Assembly (NCBI RefSeq): GCF_000337375.1
Contig: NZ_AOJG01000037.1
Span: 13,925-55,730, forward strand
Direction: 5' to 3'
DNA: 41,806 nt
Origin: Halorubrum lipolyticum DSM 21995
GTDB lineage: Archaea > Halobacteriota > Halobacteria > Halobacteriales > Haloferacaceae
The notes beneath the pieces are model-generated. The model was given only the letters and a program-made list of their open reading frames with translations. It ran no database searches and was not told where the DNA came from. How positions within the stretch are numbered: position 1 is the first letter of the stretch; each line of letters starts with the position of its first letter. Below are positions 30,924-38,513 of the stretch, one piece after another. Position numbers and translations under genes: made by a program.

Positions 30924-31340
30924 ATGACCACACTCACACTCGGCCGCTGGCTGCTCGTCGCCTTCGCGATCGTCGGACTCGCGCTCGCTGTCCCCATGGT
31001 CAGCGCACACGGCAACGCGACCGCTGACGACGCTCCGATCGCCGACGACGTCCCTCCGTCTGACGCGACCGCCGACGACTGGGCGGTCTGGATGGAGGCG
31101 CAGATGACCGAGCACATGGGCCCCGACGGCGTCGAGTGGATGGAGTCGCACGCGGGTGCGACCGTCGACGAGATGGCCCGGGACATGGCTGACGACGGCA
31201 ACAGCGGAATGTACGGCCACGGCGGGACGCACGAGCGGGGCGGGACGTACGGCCACGACGGAACGTACGAGCGGGGCGGGACGTACGGCCACGACGGAAC
31301 GTACGGCCACGGCGGGGCGTACGGGCAGGGCCACTGCTGA
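30924..31340 (+). CDS. Secreted His/Gly/Tyr-repeat protein, probable metal binder
   Basis: 138 residues. Ribosome-binding site GAGGAG precedes ATG 30924. Signal peptide 1-28 (GRWLLVAFAIVGLALAVPMVSA), then an acidic Met/Trp-rich segment (50-92: WAVWMEAQMTEHMGPDG, VDEMARDMAD). The tail (97-138) consists of repeats such as GTYERGG/TYGHDG, giving seven or more His residues in Y-G-H contexts, and ends in QGHC. His/Met spacing suggests extracellular binding of copper, nickel or zinc. It follows the membrane HTH gene on the same strand. No enzyme domain; the secreted N-terminal part looks like a haloarchaeal conserved family. Confidence 0.8.
   Translation: MTTLTLGRWLLVAFAIVGLALAVPMVSAHGNATADDAPIADDVPPSDATADDWAVWMEAQMTEHMGPDGVEWMESHAGATVDEMARDMADDGNSGMYGHGGTHERGGTYGHDGTYERGGTYGHDGTYGHGGAYGQGHC
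31233..31304 (+). repeat. Exact 36-bp tandem duplication in the His-rich tail
   Basis: Positions 31233-31268 and 31269-31304 are identical and together encode two copies of ERGGTYGHDGTY. Perfect identity implies a recent expansion, so copy number may vary between strains. Confidence 0.9.
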
Positions 31341-31392
31341 CCGCCCTGACCGCTTCGGCTCGACTGCTGACCGCCCCGACCGCTTCGGCTCG
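31333..31392 (+). repeat. 30-bp tandem repeat across the stop codon of the His-rich gene
   Basis: Units 31333-31362 and 31363-31392 differ at one base (t/c). The first contains the final Cys codon and TGA. Probably a slippage duplication; it may also mark the transcript end. Confidence 0.85.
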
Positions 31393-31483
31393 CTCCGATC
31401 GACCGCCGCTCGCGTCCCGCGGTGACGGGCCGAGAACCGTACTACTATGTGGGCCCCGCTAGGACCCACACACGGTTGATTCG

Positions 31484-33544
31484 GTGACGAACGCGTTACT
31501 CGATCTCGCGCTGGCGACGCCGACACTCCCCCGGCAGCTCCCGGTAGCGCTGCCCGTGTCTCCCGACGTGTTCGTCGTGCTCGCCGTCGTCGCCGTCGCG
31601 CTCGTCCTGTTCGTCCTCCAGCCGGTCTCCATCGACACGACCGCCATCGCGCTGATGGTCGCGCTTATCCTCCTCGGTCCGTGGACGGGCGTCTCCCCGG
31701 AGGAGGGCGTGTCGGGCTTCTCGAACCCCGCGACGCTCACCGTGCTGGCGATGTTCATCCTCAGCGAGGGGGTTCGACAGACCGGCGTCATCCAGATCCT
31801 CACACAGAAGATGGAGGCGTTCGCGGGCGACAGCGAGTTCCGACAGCTCCTCGCGACCGTCGGGCTGTCCGGTCCGCCGGCGGGGTTCGTCAACAACACG
31901 CCCATCGTCGCCGTGCTCATCCCCGCCGTCATGAACCTCGCCCGGAAGACGGGAACCTCGCCGTCGAAGCTGCTGATCCCGCTGTCCTTCGCCTCGATGA
32001 TGGGCGGAACGCTCACCGTCATCGGGACCTCGACGAACCTGCTCGCGAGCGATATCTGGGCGCAGATCGGGCCGACGGGCGAACCGTTCTCGCTGTTCGA
32101 ATTCACGCAGTTGGGAATCGTCGTCCTGGCCGTCGGTCTCGTCTATCTCCTGACCGTCGGGCGGTACCTCACGCCCGCCCGGATCACCGCCGAGGGGTCC
32201 CCGACGGACCAGTTCGGGATGGCGGACTACCTGACCGACGTCGTCGTGCACGAGGACTCCGACCTCGTCGGCTCGCAGGTCCGAGCGCTGCGGCGCGGCG
32301 AGCTCGACCTCGACGTGTTCCAGATCGTGCGCGACGGCCGCAGCATCGTCCGCGGCCTCCCGAGCGAGCGGATCAGCGCCGGCGACGTGCTCTCGGTGAG
32401 AGCGGACCAGGAGACGCTCGAACAGGTCATCGAGGACGAACACCTCGCCCTCCTGCCGGAGCTCCGCGACGCCGCGACCGACGAGAGCGAACCGCTGCCC
32501 GAGGGGTTCGTGCCGGAACACCACGCGTGGAACCGGTCGCTGGCGGCGGCCGACGCCGCCCCGCCGGCTGACGGGAACGGCGACGGAGACGGCGGAGGCC
32601 AAGCCGACGGAGACGACCGGAGCGAAGCGAACGGGGACGACCCGGGCGAAGCCGACGGGGACGAAAACGCGGACGCGGACGAGACCGCGTCGGAGACCTC
32701 GCTCACGGAGGTCGTCTTGCTCCCCGGGCCGTGGTCGAACAGACGGGACGGCGTCGCCGGCTTCGAGCGCGAGTTCGACGCGACGGTCCTCGCGATCCGG
32801 CGGGGGGACGAGGTGATCCGCCAACGCCTCCGCGACGTCGACTTGCGGGCCGGAGACGTGTTGCTCGTACAGACGAGCGCGGAGGTCTTAGACCGGCTTC
32901 GGTCCGACACCAACGTCGTCGTCTCGAGCGACGATCGGTGGGAGGAGTTCGATCGGACGCAGATCCCCATCGCGCTGGGTATCGTCGCCGGCGTCGTCGG
33001 GCTGGCCGCGCTCGACTACCTCCCGATCATGGTCAGCGCGCTCGTCGGCGTCGTCGCGATGCTGTTCTCGGGCATCCTCAGGCCGGCGGACGCCTACGAG
33101 GCCGTCGACTGGAACGTCATCTTCCTGCTCGCGGGCGTCATCCCCCTCGGGATCGCGTTCGAGGCGTCCGGGACGGCGGACCTCATCGCGACGGGGATCG
33201 TCGCCGGGAGCGCCGTGCTCCCGCCGATCGCGATGCTCGCGGCGTTCTACCTCGGCACCGCGATCATCACGGAGATGGTGAGCAACAACGCGAGCATCGT
33301 GCTGATGCTCCCGATCGCCGTCGAGGTCGCGGGGCAACTCGGCGCCAACGCCTTCGCGTTCGCCCTCGCGGTGACGTTCGCCGCCAGCACGCCGCTGCTC
33401 AGCCCGGTCGGCTACCAGACGAACCTCATGGTGTACGGCCCCGGCGGCTACAAGTTCACCGACTTCGCGCGCGTCGGCGCGCCGCTCCAGCTCATCCTGA
33501 CCGTCGTCACGACGGCCGGTATCGCGTTCTTCTGGGGGATATGA
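31484..33544 (+). CDS. SLC13/ion-transporter superfamily permease with RCK_C domains (second copy)
   Basis: 686 residues from GTG 31484. Same plan as the 26983-28824 permease: about six TM helices with GPPAGFVNNTPIVAVLIP and GTLTVIGTSTNLLASDI; RCK_C domain 1 (about 240-320); then an acidic linker (about 363-408) of D/G/E/A-rich low complexity absent from the paralogue; RCK_C domain 2 (about 409-480); and the second membrane half ending SPVGYQTNLMVYGPGGYKFTDF. The linker accounts for most of the extra 73 residues. An imperfect repeat TGTGGG...CCCACA precedes the start (about 31449-31472). Predicted anion/sodium symporter; substrate unknown. Confidence 0.92.
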   Translation: MTNALLDLALATPTLPRQLPVALPVSPDVFVVLAVVAVALVLFVLQPVSIDTTAIALMVALILLGPWTGVSPEEGVSGFSNPATLTVLAMFILSEGVRQTGVIQILTQKMEAFAGDSEFRQLLATVGLSGPPAGFVNNTPIVAVLIPAVMNLARKTGTSPSKLLIPLSFASMMGGTLTVIGTSTNLLASDIWAQIGPTGEPFSLFEFTQLGIVVLAVGLVYLLTVGRYLTPARITAEGSPTDQFGMADYLTDVVVHEDSDLVGSQVRALRRGELDLDVFQIVRDGRSIVRGLPSERISAGDVLSVRADQETLEQVIEDEHLALLPELRDAATDESEPLPEGFVPEHHAWNRSLAAADAAPPADGNGDGDGGGQADGDDRSEANGDDPGEADGDENADADETASETSLTEVVLLPGPWSNRRDGVAGFEREFDATVLAIRRGDEVIRQRLRDVDLRAGDVLLVQTSAEVLDRLRSDTNVVVSSDDRWEEFDRTQIPIALGIVAGVVGLAALDYLPIMVSALVGVVAMLFSGILRPADAYEAVDWNVIFLLAGVIPLGIAFEASGTADLIATGIVAGSAVLPPIAMLAAFYLGTAIITEMVSNNASIVLMLPIAVEVAGQLGANAFAFALAVTFAASTPLLSPVGYQTNLMVYGPGGYKFTDFARVGAPLQLILTVVTTAGIAFFWGI

Positions 33545-33556
33545 AACATCACTAAG

Positions 33557-33570
33557 CTGTCTTTTTTTAT
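33557..33570 (+). terminator. Poly-T terminator after the SLC13 gene
   Basis: A run of seven T (33562-33568) within TGTCTTTTTTTAT, 15-25 bp after the stop codon. Typical archaeal T-tract termination signal. Confidence 0.65.
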
Positions 33571-34266
33571 ATTACCTCATACAACCATAATTATTCACTC
33601 CCGATTCCCGTCTCGTTCGACTCTGCGATCGAGGCCGCGTTTTTACGGATTCGACGGGGCGGATCGGCGGAGTCACCGAAACAGCGCGGGTTGTCAACAC
33701 ACTGTCGTCACTCGGTTCTGTGAGTAAGTAATCTAATTACACCCATTTACGTTCGGATAAATATTTATATATGTCAGATCGTTTGTTCCAAGTGATTATT
33801 TCGCATCGCGTTGTGTCTTTCACGTGATTGCGATCGCCGCCGGCCACCTCGATTTGGAGACGGACGCCGATCGACGAGCTGACGGACGAAGCGGTACCAA
33901 CGTCCCAGAATCATATGTAACCAGTTATGACGATATATTTGATATATTGAGCCGATCGCTATCGGTCGATCGTTCGTCACCGAGCGAGCGGTCGAACGGC
34001 GCCCTCGCGGGAACGGCCGGATCACGTCGCGGGCGAGTGCGCCGCGAGCGGGTCACCGGAATCGGTCGAAAGCGCGCGGTGCGTCCGATGGTGTCGTCGC
34101 GTCCGTCGACGCCGCCGCGTCCGTCGACGGCGTCGCATCCGTTGGTGTCGTCGCGTCCGCCGTTCGTACCGAGACGCTCGTCGGCTCGTCGCGAAGTCGC
34201 CTGCGGGCCCGTGTGAGCATGTTGCGGTAGATTTAATATCGCGAATACGGATTTTTAACCATATCG
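33571..34266. other. 700-bp intergenic region, AT-rich patches and GTC-rich repeats
   Basis: No convincing gene. AT-rich stretches lie at 33571-33600, 33725-33780 and 33910-33955. A GC-rich part (34085-34165) holds imperfect repeats of gcgtccgtcgac/gtgtcgtcgcgtccg units. The TATA element GATTTAATATC (34229-34240) fits the next gene at 34267. The short open frames here are Arg/Ser-rich and look accidental. Confidence 0.55.
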
Positions 34267-36195
34267 ATGGCTCAGATCTCGAAATCCGCCGTTCGCGTCG
34301 ATGTCCGAAACATCGGCGGGATCGACGAGGCGTCGGTGACGCTCTCCGACGGCGTCTCGATCTTGACCGGGCGAAACGCGACGAACCGGACCTCCTTCCT
34401 GCAGGCGCTGATGGCCGGACTGGGAAGCCGACAGAGCTCCCTGAAGGGCGACGCCGAGGAGGGCGAGGTGACGCTTGAACTCGGCGACGAGACGTACACG
34501 CGGACGCTACAGCGCCGCGGCGACGCCGTCGCCTTCGGCGGCGACCCCTACCTCGACGACCCCGAACTGGCCGACCTGTTCGCGTTCCTGTTGGAGAACA
34601 ACGAGGCGCGTCGGGCGGTGGCCCGCGGCGACGACCTCCGCGAGATCATCATGCGCCCGATCGACACGGACGCGATCGACGCCGAGATCCGCGAGTGCAA
34701 GCGCGAGCGCGACGAGCTGCAGTCCGAGATCGAGACGCTCGACAGCCTCGAACGCGACCTGCCCGACCTCGAAGCGGACCGCCGCGAGAAGGTCGAAGAG
34801 CTGGAGGCGGCGCAGGAAGACCTCGAGTCGGTCCGCGACGAGCTCGACGACCTCGACGCCGGCGTCGAGGAGAGCCGGACGCGGAAACAGGAGATGGAGG
34901 AGGCGTTCCAGCGGGTCCGCGACGCCCGCTCCGAGCTCGACGACCTCGAGTTCGACCTCGAGACCGAGCGCTCGACGCTCGCGGAGCTGAAGTCGGAGCG
35001 CGAGGAGCTCCGGGAGACCGTCGAGGAGGCGGAGGACCCCGACGAGAACCCGGACCGGCTCGCCGGGCGCATCGACGAGCTGCGCCGCCGGAAGCGCTCG
35101 CTCGACGACGACATCAACGAGCTCGGGAGCGTCATCGGCTTCAACGAGGACATGGTGGACGGCTCGGGGATCGACATCGAGGAGGGGACGGCCGGCGACG
35201 ACCCGACCGACGCGCTGACCGCGGGCGACCAGACGGTCTGTTGGACCTGCGGCTCCGAGGTCGAGAGCGACCAGATCGAGGCGACGCTCGACCGGCTCCG
35301 AGAGCTCCGGTCCGACAAGCTCGACGAGCGCAACGAGATCCGCGCGGAGATCCAGGAGCTCACCGACCGGCAGTCGTCGATCAAGCAGGCCCGACGCGAG
35401 ATCGAGCGCGCCGAGGAGCGGCTCGACGCGGTCGGGACGGAGATCGAGTCGACCGAGTCGCGGATCGCTGAGTTGGAAGACCGGCTCGAGTCGAAGCGGT
35501 CGGAGATCGAGGAGCTGGAAGACGAGGCCGAGTCGATCGACGTCGACGGCTACGACGAGGCGTTGGAGCTCCACCGCGAGGCGAACGGGATCGAGCTCCG
35601 GATCGAGCGGCTCGAAGACGAGATCGACGAGATCGACGACGAGATCGACGAGCGGGAGGACGCGATCGAGCGGCGCGAGGACCTGAAGGCCGAACGCGAG
35701 GAGCTCGCCGACCGGCTGACGGAGCTGCGGACGCGCGTCGACCGCATCGAGGAGGACGCCGTCGAGGAGTTCAACGAGCAGATGGAGACCGTCCTCGACA
35801 TCTTAGAGTACGAGAACCTCGACCGGATCTGGATCGAGCGCCGGGAGACGGAGGTCCGCGAGGGGCGCCGCAAGGTCACGCGCCCCCGGTTCGACATGCA
35901 CATCGTCCGCTCGTCGCCCGACGGGACCGCCTACGAGGACACGGTGGACCACCTCTCGGAGAGCGAGCGAGAGGTGACGGGGCTCGTGTTCGCGCTCGCG
36001 GGATACCTCGTTCACGACGTTCACGAGACTGTCCCGTTCATCCTGCTCGACTCGCTCGAGGCGATCGACTCGGACCGGATCGCGCGCGTCGTCGACCACC
36101 TCCGGACGCACGCCGACTACCTCGTCGCCGCGCTCCTGCCGGAGGACGCCGCCGCCCTCTCCGAGGAGTACGCCTACGTCGAGAACATCGACTGA
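34267..36195 (+). CDS. Archaea-specific SMC-related coiled-coil ATPase-like protein (ASRP/Sph-like)
   Basis: 642 residues. N-terminal RecF/SMC-like beta unit (VRVDVRNIGGIDEASVTLSDG) and P-loop region LTGRNATNRTSFLQALMAGLG (about 33-53). Long coiled coils follow (about 133-265 and 330-515), separated by a zinc-hook-like VCWTCGSEV with C325 and C328. The C-terminal ATPase half has a LSESEREVTGLVFALAGYL signature-like helix and LLDSLEAID in the Walker B position. The P-loop lacks the canonical Gly-Lys (Asn40-Arg41 instead). Related haloarchaeal proteins (Sph group) are linked to chromosome organisation, and one neighbours the cell-shape gene rdfA in Haloferax. No rdfA is seen here. Function: probably DNA tethering; nucleotide hydrolysis uncertain. 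Confidence 0.88.
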   Translation: MAQISKSAVRVDVRNIGGIDEASVTLSDGVSILTGRNATNRTSFLQALMAGLGSRQSSLKGDAEEGEVTLELGDETYTRTLQRRGDAVAFGGDPYLDDPELADLFAFLLENNEARRAVARGDDLREIIMRPIDTDAIDAEIRECKRERDELQSEIETLDSLERDLPDLEADRREKVEELEAAQEDLESVRDELDDLDAGVEESRTRKQEMEEAFQRVRDARSELDDLEFDLETERSTLAELKSEREELRETVEEAEDPDENPDRLAGRIDELRRRKRSLDDDINELGSVIGFNEDMVDGSGIDIEEGTAGDDPTDALTAGDQTVCWTCGSEVESDQIEATLDRLRELRSDKLDERNEIRAEIQELTDRQSSIKQARREIERAEERLDAVGTEIESTESRIAELEDRLESKRSEIEELEDEAESIDVDGYDEALELHREANGIELRIERLEDEIDEIDDEIDEREDAIERREDLKAEREELADRLTELRTRVDRIEEDAVEEFNEQMETVLDILEYENLDRIWIERRETEVREGRRKVTRPRFDMHIVRSSPDGTAYEDTVDHLSESEREVTGLVFALAGYLVHDVHETVPFILLDSLEAIDSDRIARVVDHLRTHADYLVAALLPEDAAALSEEYAYVENID

Positions 36196-36780
36196 GCCGG
36201 GACCACCGGCTGGCCGATCGTCGACCGCGAACGCCGACCCGCCGACGGGGCTTCGGTTCTCCGTTTATCGTCCCTTCGGTCGCTCCGGAGGGACGAGAGT
36301 GTTACACCGGTAAGTTTGTAACACCAAGTGTTCTGACATCGCGAACGCTCGGTGGCGAGCGGTGGGGTTCGAGAGCCCGGTGCGTTACCGATCCGGGCGC
36401 GACAGGTCGGGGGTCGTCGCCAGCGCCCCGCCCCAGCCGAACGGGGCCGCGAAGCCGAGGTGGTGGTCGTCGACGGCCGCCTTCACGTCGTCGAGGTCGT
36501 GCGCCTCCCGGCGGCGCTATCTAAAAGTACTGCGGCGGTCGCGGTCGGCCGAGACGGCGGATACGAGCCGACCGGTCCCCCGGGCCGGAGATCTCGACGC
36601 CTCGACGTTCTCTATCACAGAATCCTGATCGATGAATCAAACTTTTAAAATCAACTCGTAAGGCCCCCGATTTTCGGCGCGAAAGCGGTTCGAAGCCGCC
36701 GATTCGAACGAGATTCGCCCCGTCGATCGGCGTAAGCGTTCTGACAACGAGAACGACCGCGTCGCTCTCGCAGTCGCGGC
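36196..36780. other. Non-coding region with repeats and gene debris
   Basis: Contains GTGTTAC (36299-36305) and its complement GTAACAC (36318-36324) as a 7-bp inverted repeat. A 22-bp imperfect direct repeat, aagYgttctgacaWcgMgaacg, occurs at 36326-36347 and 36734-36755 (3 differences). The second copy stands 25 bp before the GH3 relic. A short relic on the minus strand is listed separately. The pattern suggests insertion/deletion events or duplicated regulator sites. Confidence 0.5.
36385..36516 (-). pseudogene. Possible C-terminal relic of an unidentified gene
   Basis: A 43-codon fragment on the minus strand between an upstream TAG and a TAA, reading EAHDLDDVKAAVDDHHL then GFAAPFGWGGALATTPDLS. 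Codon use is strongly haloarchaeal (GAC, CTC, GTC, GCG), unlike a random frame, and it ends naturally at TAA. There is no start codon or ribosome-binding site. I do not recognise the family. It probably marks the C-terminus of a deleted enzyme of the sugar cluster. Confidence 0.35.
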
Positions 36781-37386
36781 GGCGAGGGCGTCGCGTCCGT
36801 GCTGTTCGGCGAGCACAACCCCGCCGGCCACCTCCCCGTCTCGGTCCCGCGGTCGGTCGGCCAGCTCCCGGTCCACTACAGCCGGTAGCCCAACACCGCG
36901 AACGAGGAGTACGTCTACACCGAGAGCGACCCGCTGTTCCCGTTCGGCCACGGCCTCAGCTACACCGACTTCGAGTACGGCGACCTCTCGCTGTCGGCGA
37001 CCGAACTGGCGCCCGCGGGGACGATCACCGCCGGGATGACCGTCGAGAACGTCGGCGACGTTTCGGGCCGCGACGTGGTCCAGCTGTACGTCGGCGCGGG
37101 GAACCCCGACCAGGCCCGCCCCGTCCAGGAGCTCGTCGGGTTCGAGCGCGTCGCCCTCGACCCCGGCGAGACCGCGCGCGTCGCCTTCGAGGTCGACGCC
37201 ACCCAGCTCGCGTACCGCGACCGCGACATGGATCTGGCCGTCGAGGCCGGCCCCTACGAGTTCCGAGTCGGCCACTCCGCGGCCGACATCGCCGACGCCG
37301 CGGCGTTCGAGGTGACGGGGACGAAGGAGGTGCCCGCAAACGGGCGGACGTACTTCACCGAGACGCGGGTCGCGGACGACGCGTAA
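36781..37386 (+). pseudogene. GH3 beta-glucosidase/xylosidase relic (C-terminal domains only)
   Basis: 201 sense or stop codons in one frame to TAA 37384-37386. It begins mid-domain with [20 protein letters not shown], the GH3 C-terminal domain motif, continues [13 protein letters not shown], then a TAG stop (36886-36888) where homologues have Lys before PNT. It resumes with EEYVYTESDPLFPFGHGLSY, which leads into the fibronectin-III-like domain (NVGDVSGRDVVQLYVG, LAYRDRDMDLAVEAGPYEF). The entire catalytic N-terminal domain is missing. GH3 enzymes release glucose or xylose from oligosaccharides, so this is a lost upstream step of the neighbouring pentose pathway. Confidence 0.9.
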
Positions 37387-37486
37387 CTCGGCCTCGTTTT
37401 TAAGTGGAACTCAAACAGCTGTTAAATTGATTCCGTGCGGCTCCCGGCGACCGCCGCGTTCGCGTTTCGCGGACCGTTCCGCGGTC

Positions 37487-38362
37487 TCAGACGTCGACGG
37501 TGTCGTTGACGAGCTGTCCGATCTCGTCGATGTCGATCGCGATCCGGTCGCCCTCGGCGAGCGTGAACGACTCCGGCGGGACCAGCGCGGTGCCGGTCAG
37601 CAGGACGACGGTCTCCGGGAGGTCGTTGTGTCGCCGGAGATAGCTGACGAGCCTCTCGCAGGTGGTCGCCATCTCGCTCGTCGACGTGGAGTCCTCGAAG
37701 CAGACCTCGCCGTCGCGCTCGATGGTGAGCGTCATCCCGAGGTCGTGGGGGTCGTCGACGACCTCCGGGGTCGCCACGCACGGACCGAGCGCGCAACACT
37801 TGTCGTACACCTTCGCCTGCGGCAGGTACAGCGGATTCTCGCCCTCGATCGACCGGCTCGACACGTCGTTGCCGATCGTGTAACCGACGACCTCCTCGCG
37901 GTGGAGCACGACGCCCAGTTCTGGCTCCGGAACGTCCCACGTGGAGTCGCCGCGGATCCCGACGGCGTCGTTGGGGCCGACCGTCCGCGAGGGCGTCGCT
38001 TTTAAGAATAGCTCGGGACGCTCGCTGTCGTACACGTCGATGTACACCTCCGGCTTGCCGCTCTCGGCCTCGCGGGCCTGCTCGCTGATCCGGTACGTGA
38101 CGCCCGCGGCCCACACCTCGTCCGGGGTCACCGGGAGGAGCACGTCGGCGGGGTCGAGCTCAACCCGGTCCGCGTCGGCGATCCGGTCCCGAGCGATGGC
38201 GTCGACGCCCGCGCCGCACGCGTTCGCGGCGCGGGCGAGTTCGGTGAACGAGCCGAGGTCGTCCGACGCCGTCGACAGGTCGTAGGCGTCGCCGTCGTCG
38301 ACGACGACGAGCGAGTCGGACCCCACGCTATGCTTTCCGCCGGGGAGTCGATAATACCGCAT
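37487..38362 (-). CDS. xacE: FAH-family hydratase/dehydratase, likely 2-keto-3-deoxyxylonate dehydratase
   Basis: 291 residues from ATG 38362 (MRYYRLPGGKHSVGSD). The upstream extension is rejected because a TATA element (38387-38394) fits a leaderless start here. Fumarylacetoacetase fold: VWAAGVTYRISEQAREAE, a metal-binding Glu/Asp set in VPEPELGVVLHREEVVGYTIGNDVSSR, KVYDKCCALGPC, and LLTGTALVPPESFTLAEGDRIAI near the C-terminus. In Haloferax, FAH-type XacE dehydrates 2-keto-3-deoxypentonates to 2-oxoglutarate semialdehyde. It is placed with xacD- and xacA-like genes, so the same role is likely. Other FAH hydrolases share the fold, so the assignment rests largely on context. Confidence 0.82.
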   Translation of the reverse strand: MRYYRLPGGKHSVGSDSLVVVDDGDAYDLSTASDDLGSFTELARAANACGAGVDAIARDRIADADRVELDPADVLLPVTPDEVWAAGVTYRISEQAREAESGKPEVYIDVYDSERPELFLKATPSRTVGPNDAVGIRGDSTWDVPEPELGVVLHREEVVGYTIGNDVSSRSIEGENPLYLPQAKVYDKCCALGPCVATPEVVDDPHDLGMTLTIERDGEVCFEDSTSTSEMATTCERLVSYLRRHNDLPETVVLLTGTALVPPESFTLAEGDRIAIDIDEIGQLVNDTVDV

Positions 38363-38386
38363 ATCATACCGATGCGCAGACGCCGT

Positions 38387-38394
38387 TATAAGAG
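38387..38394 (-). promoter_or_regulatory. TATA element of the xacE-like gene
   Basis: TCTTATAA on the minus strand, centred 28 bp before ATG 38362. This gives a leaderless transcript and settles the start codon. Confidence 0.65.
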
Positions 38395-38513
38395 TACCGC
38401 CGGCGCGACAGCGGACCGGGCTATCCCCTCCGGCGGTTTCGATTTCGGTCCGCACGAGTCACACGCACGCCGGACCGAGCGGTGACCGCGCGCGTCGGCC
38501 GAGCACGACGAAG

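Noticed and set aside
31233-31392. Tandem repeats as a CRISPR array
   Set aside because: No unique spacers. The first set encodes protein repeats and the second is a simple duplication.
34085-34165. GTC-rich repeats as a CRISPR array
   Set aside because: Units are short, imperfect and contiguous, without regular spacers.
33774-34216. Small overlapping frames on both strands in the gap before the SMC-related gene
   Set aside because: Arg/Ser/Pro-rich, no ribosome-binding site, no domain, crossing AT-rich promoter-like sequence.
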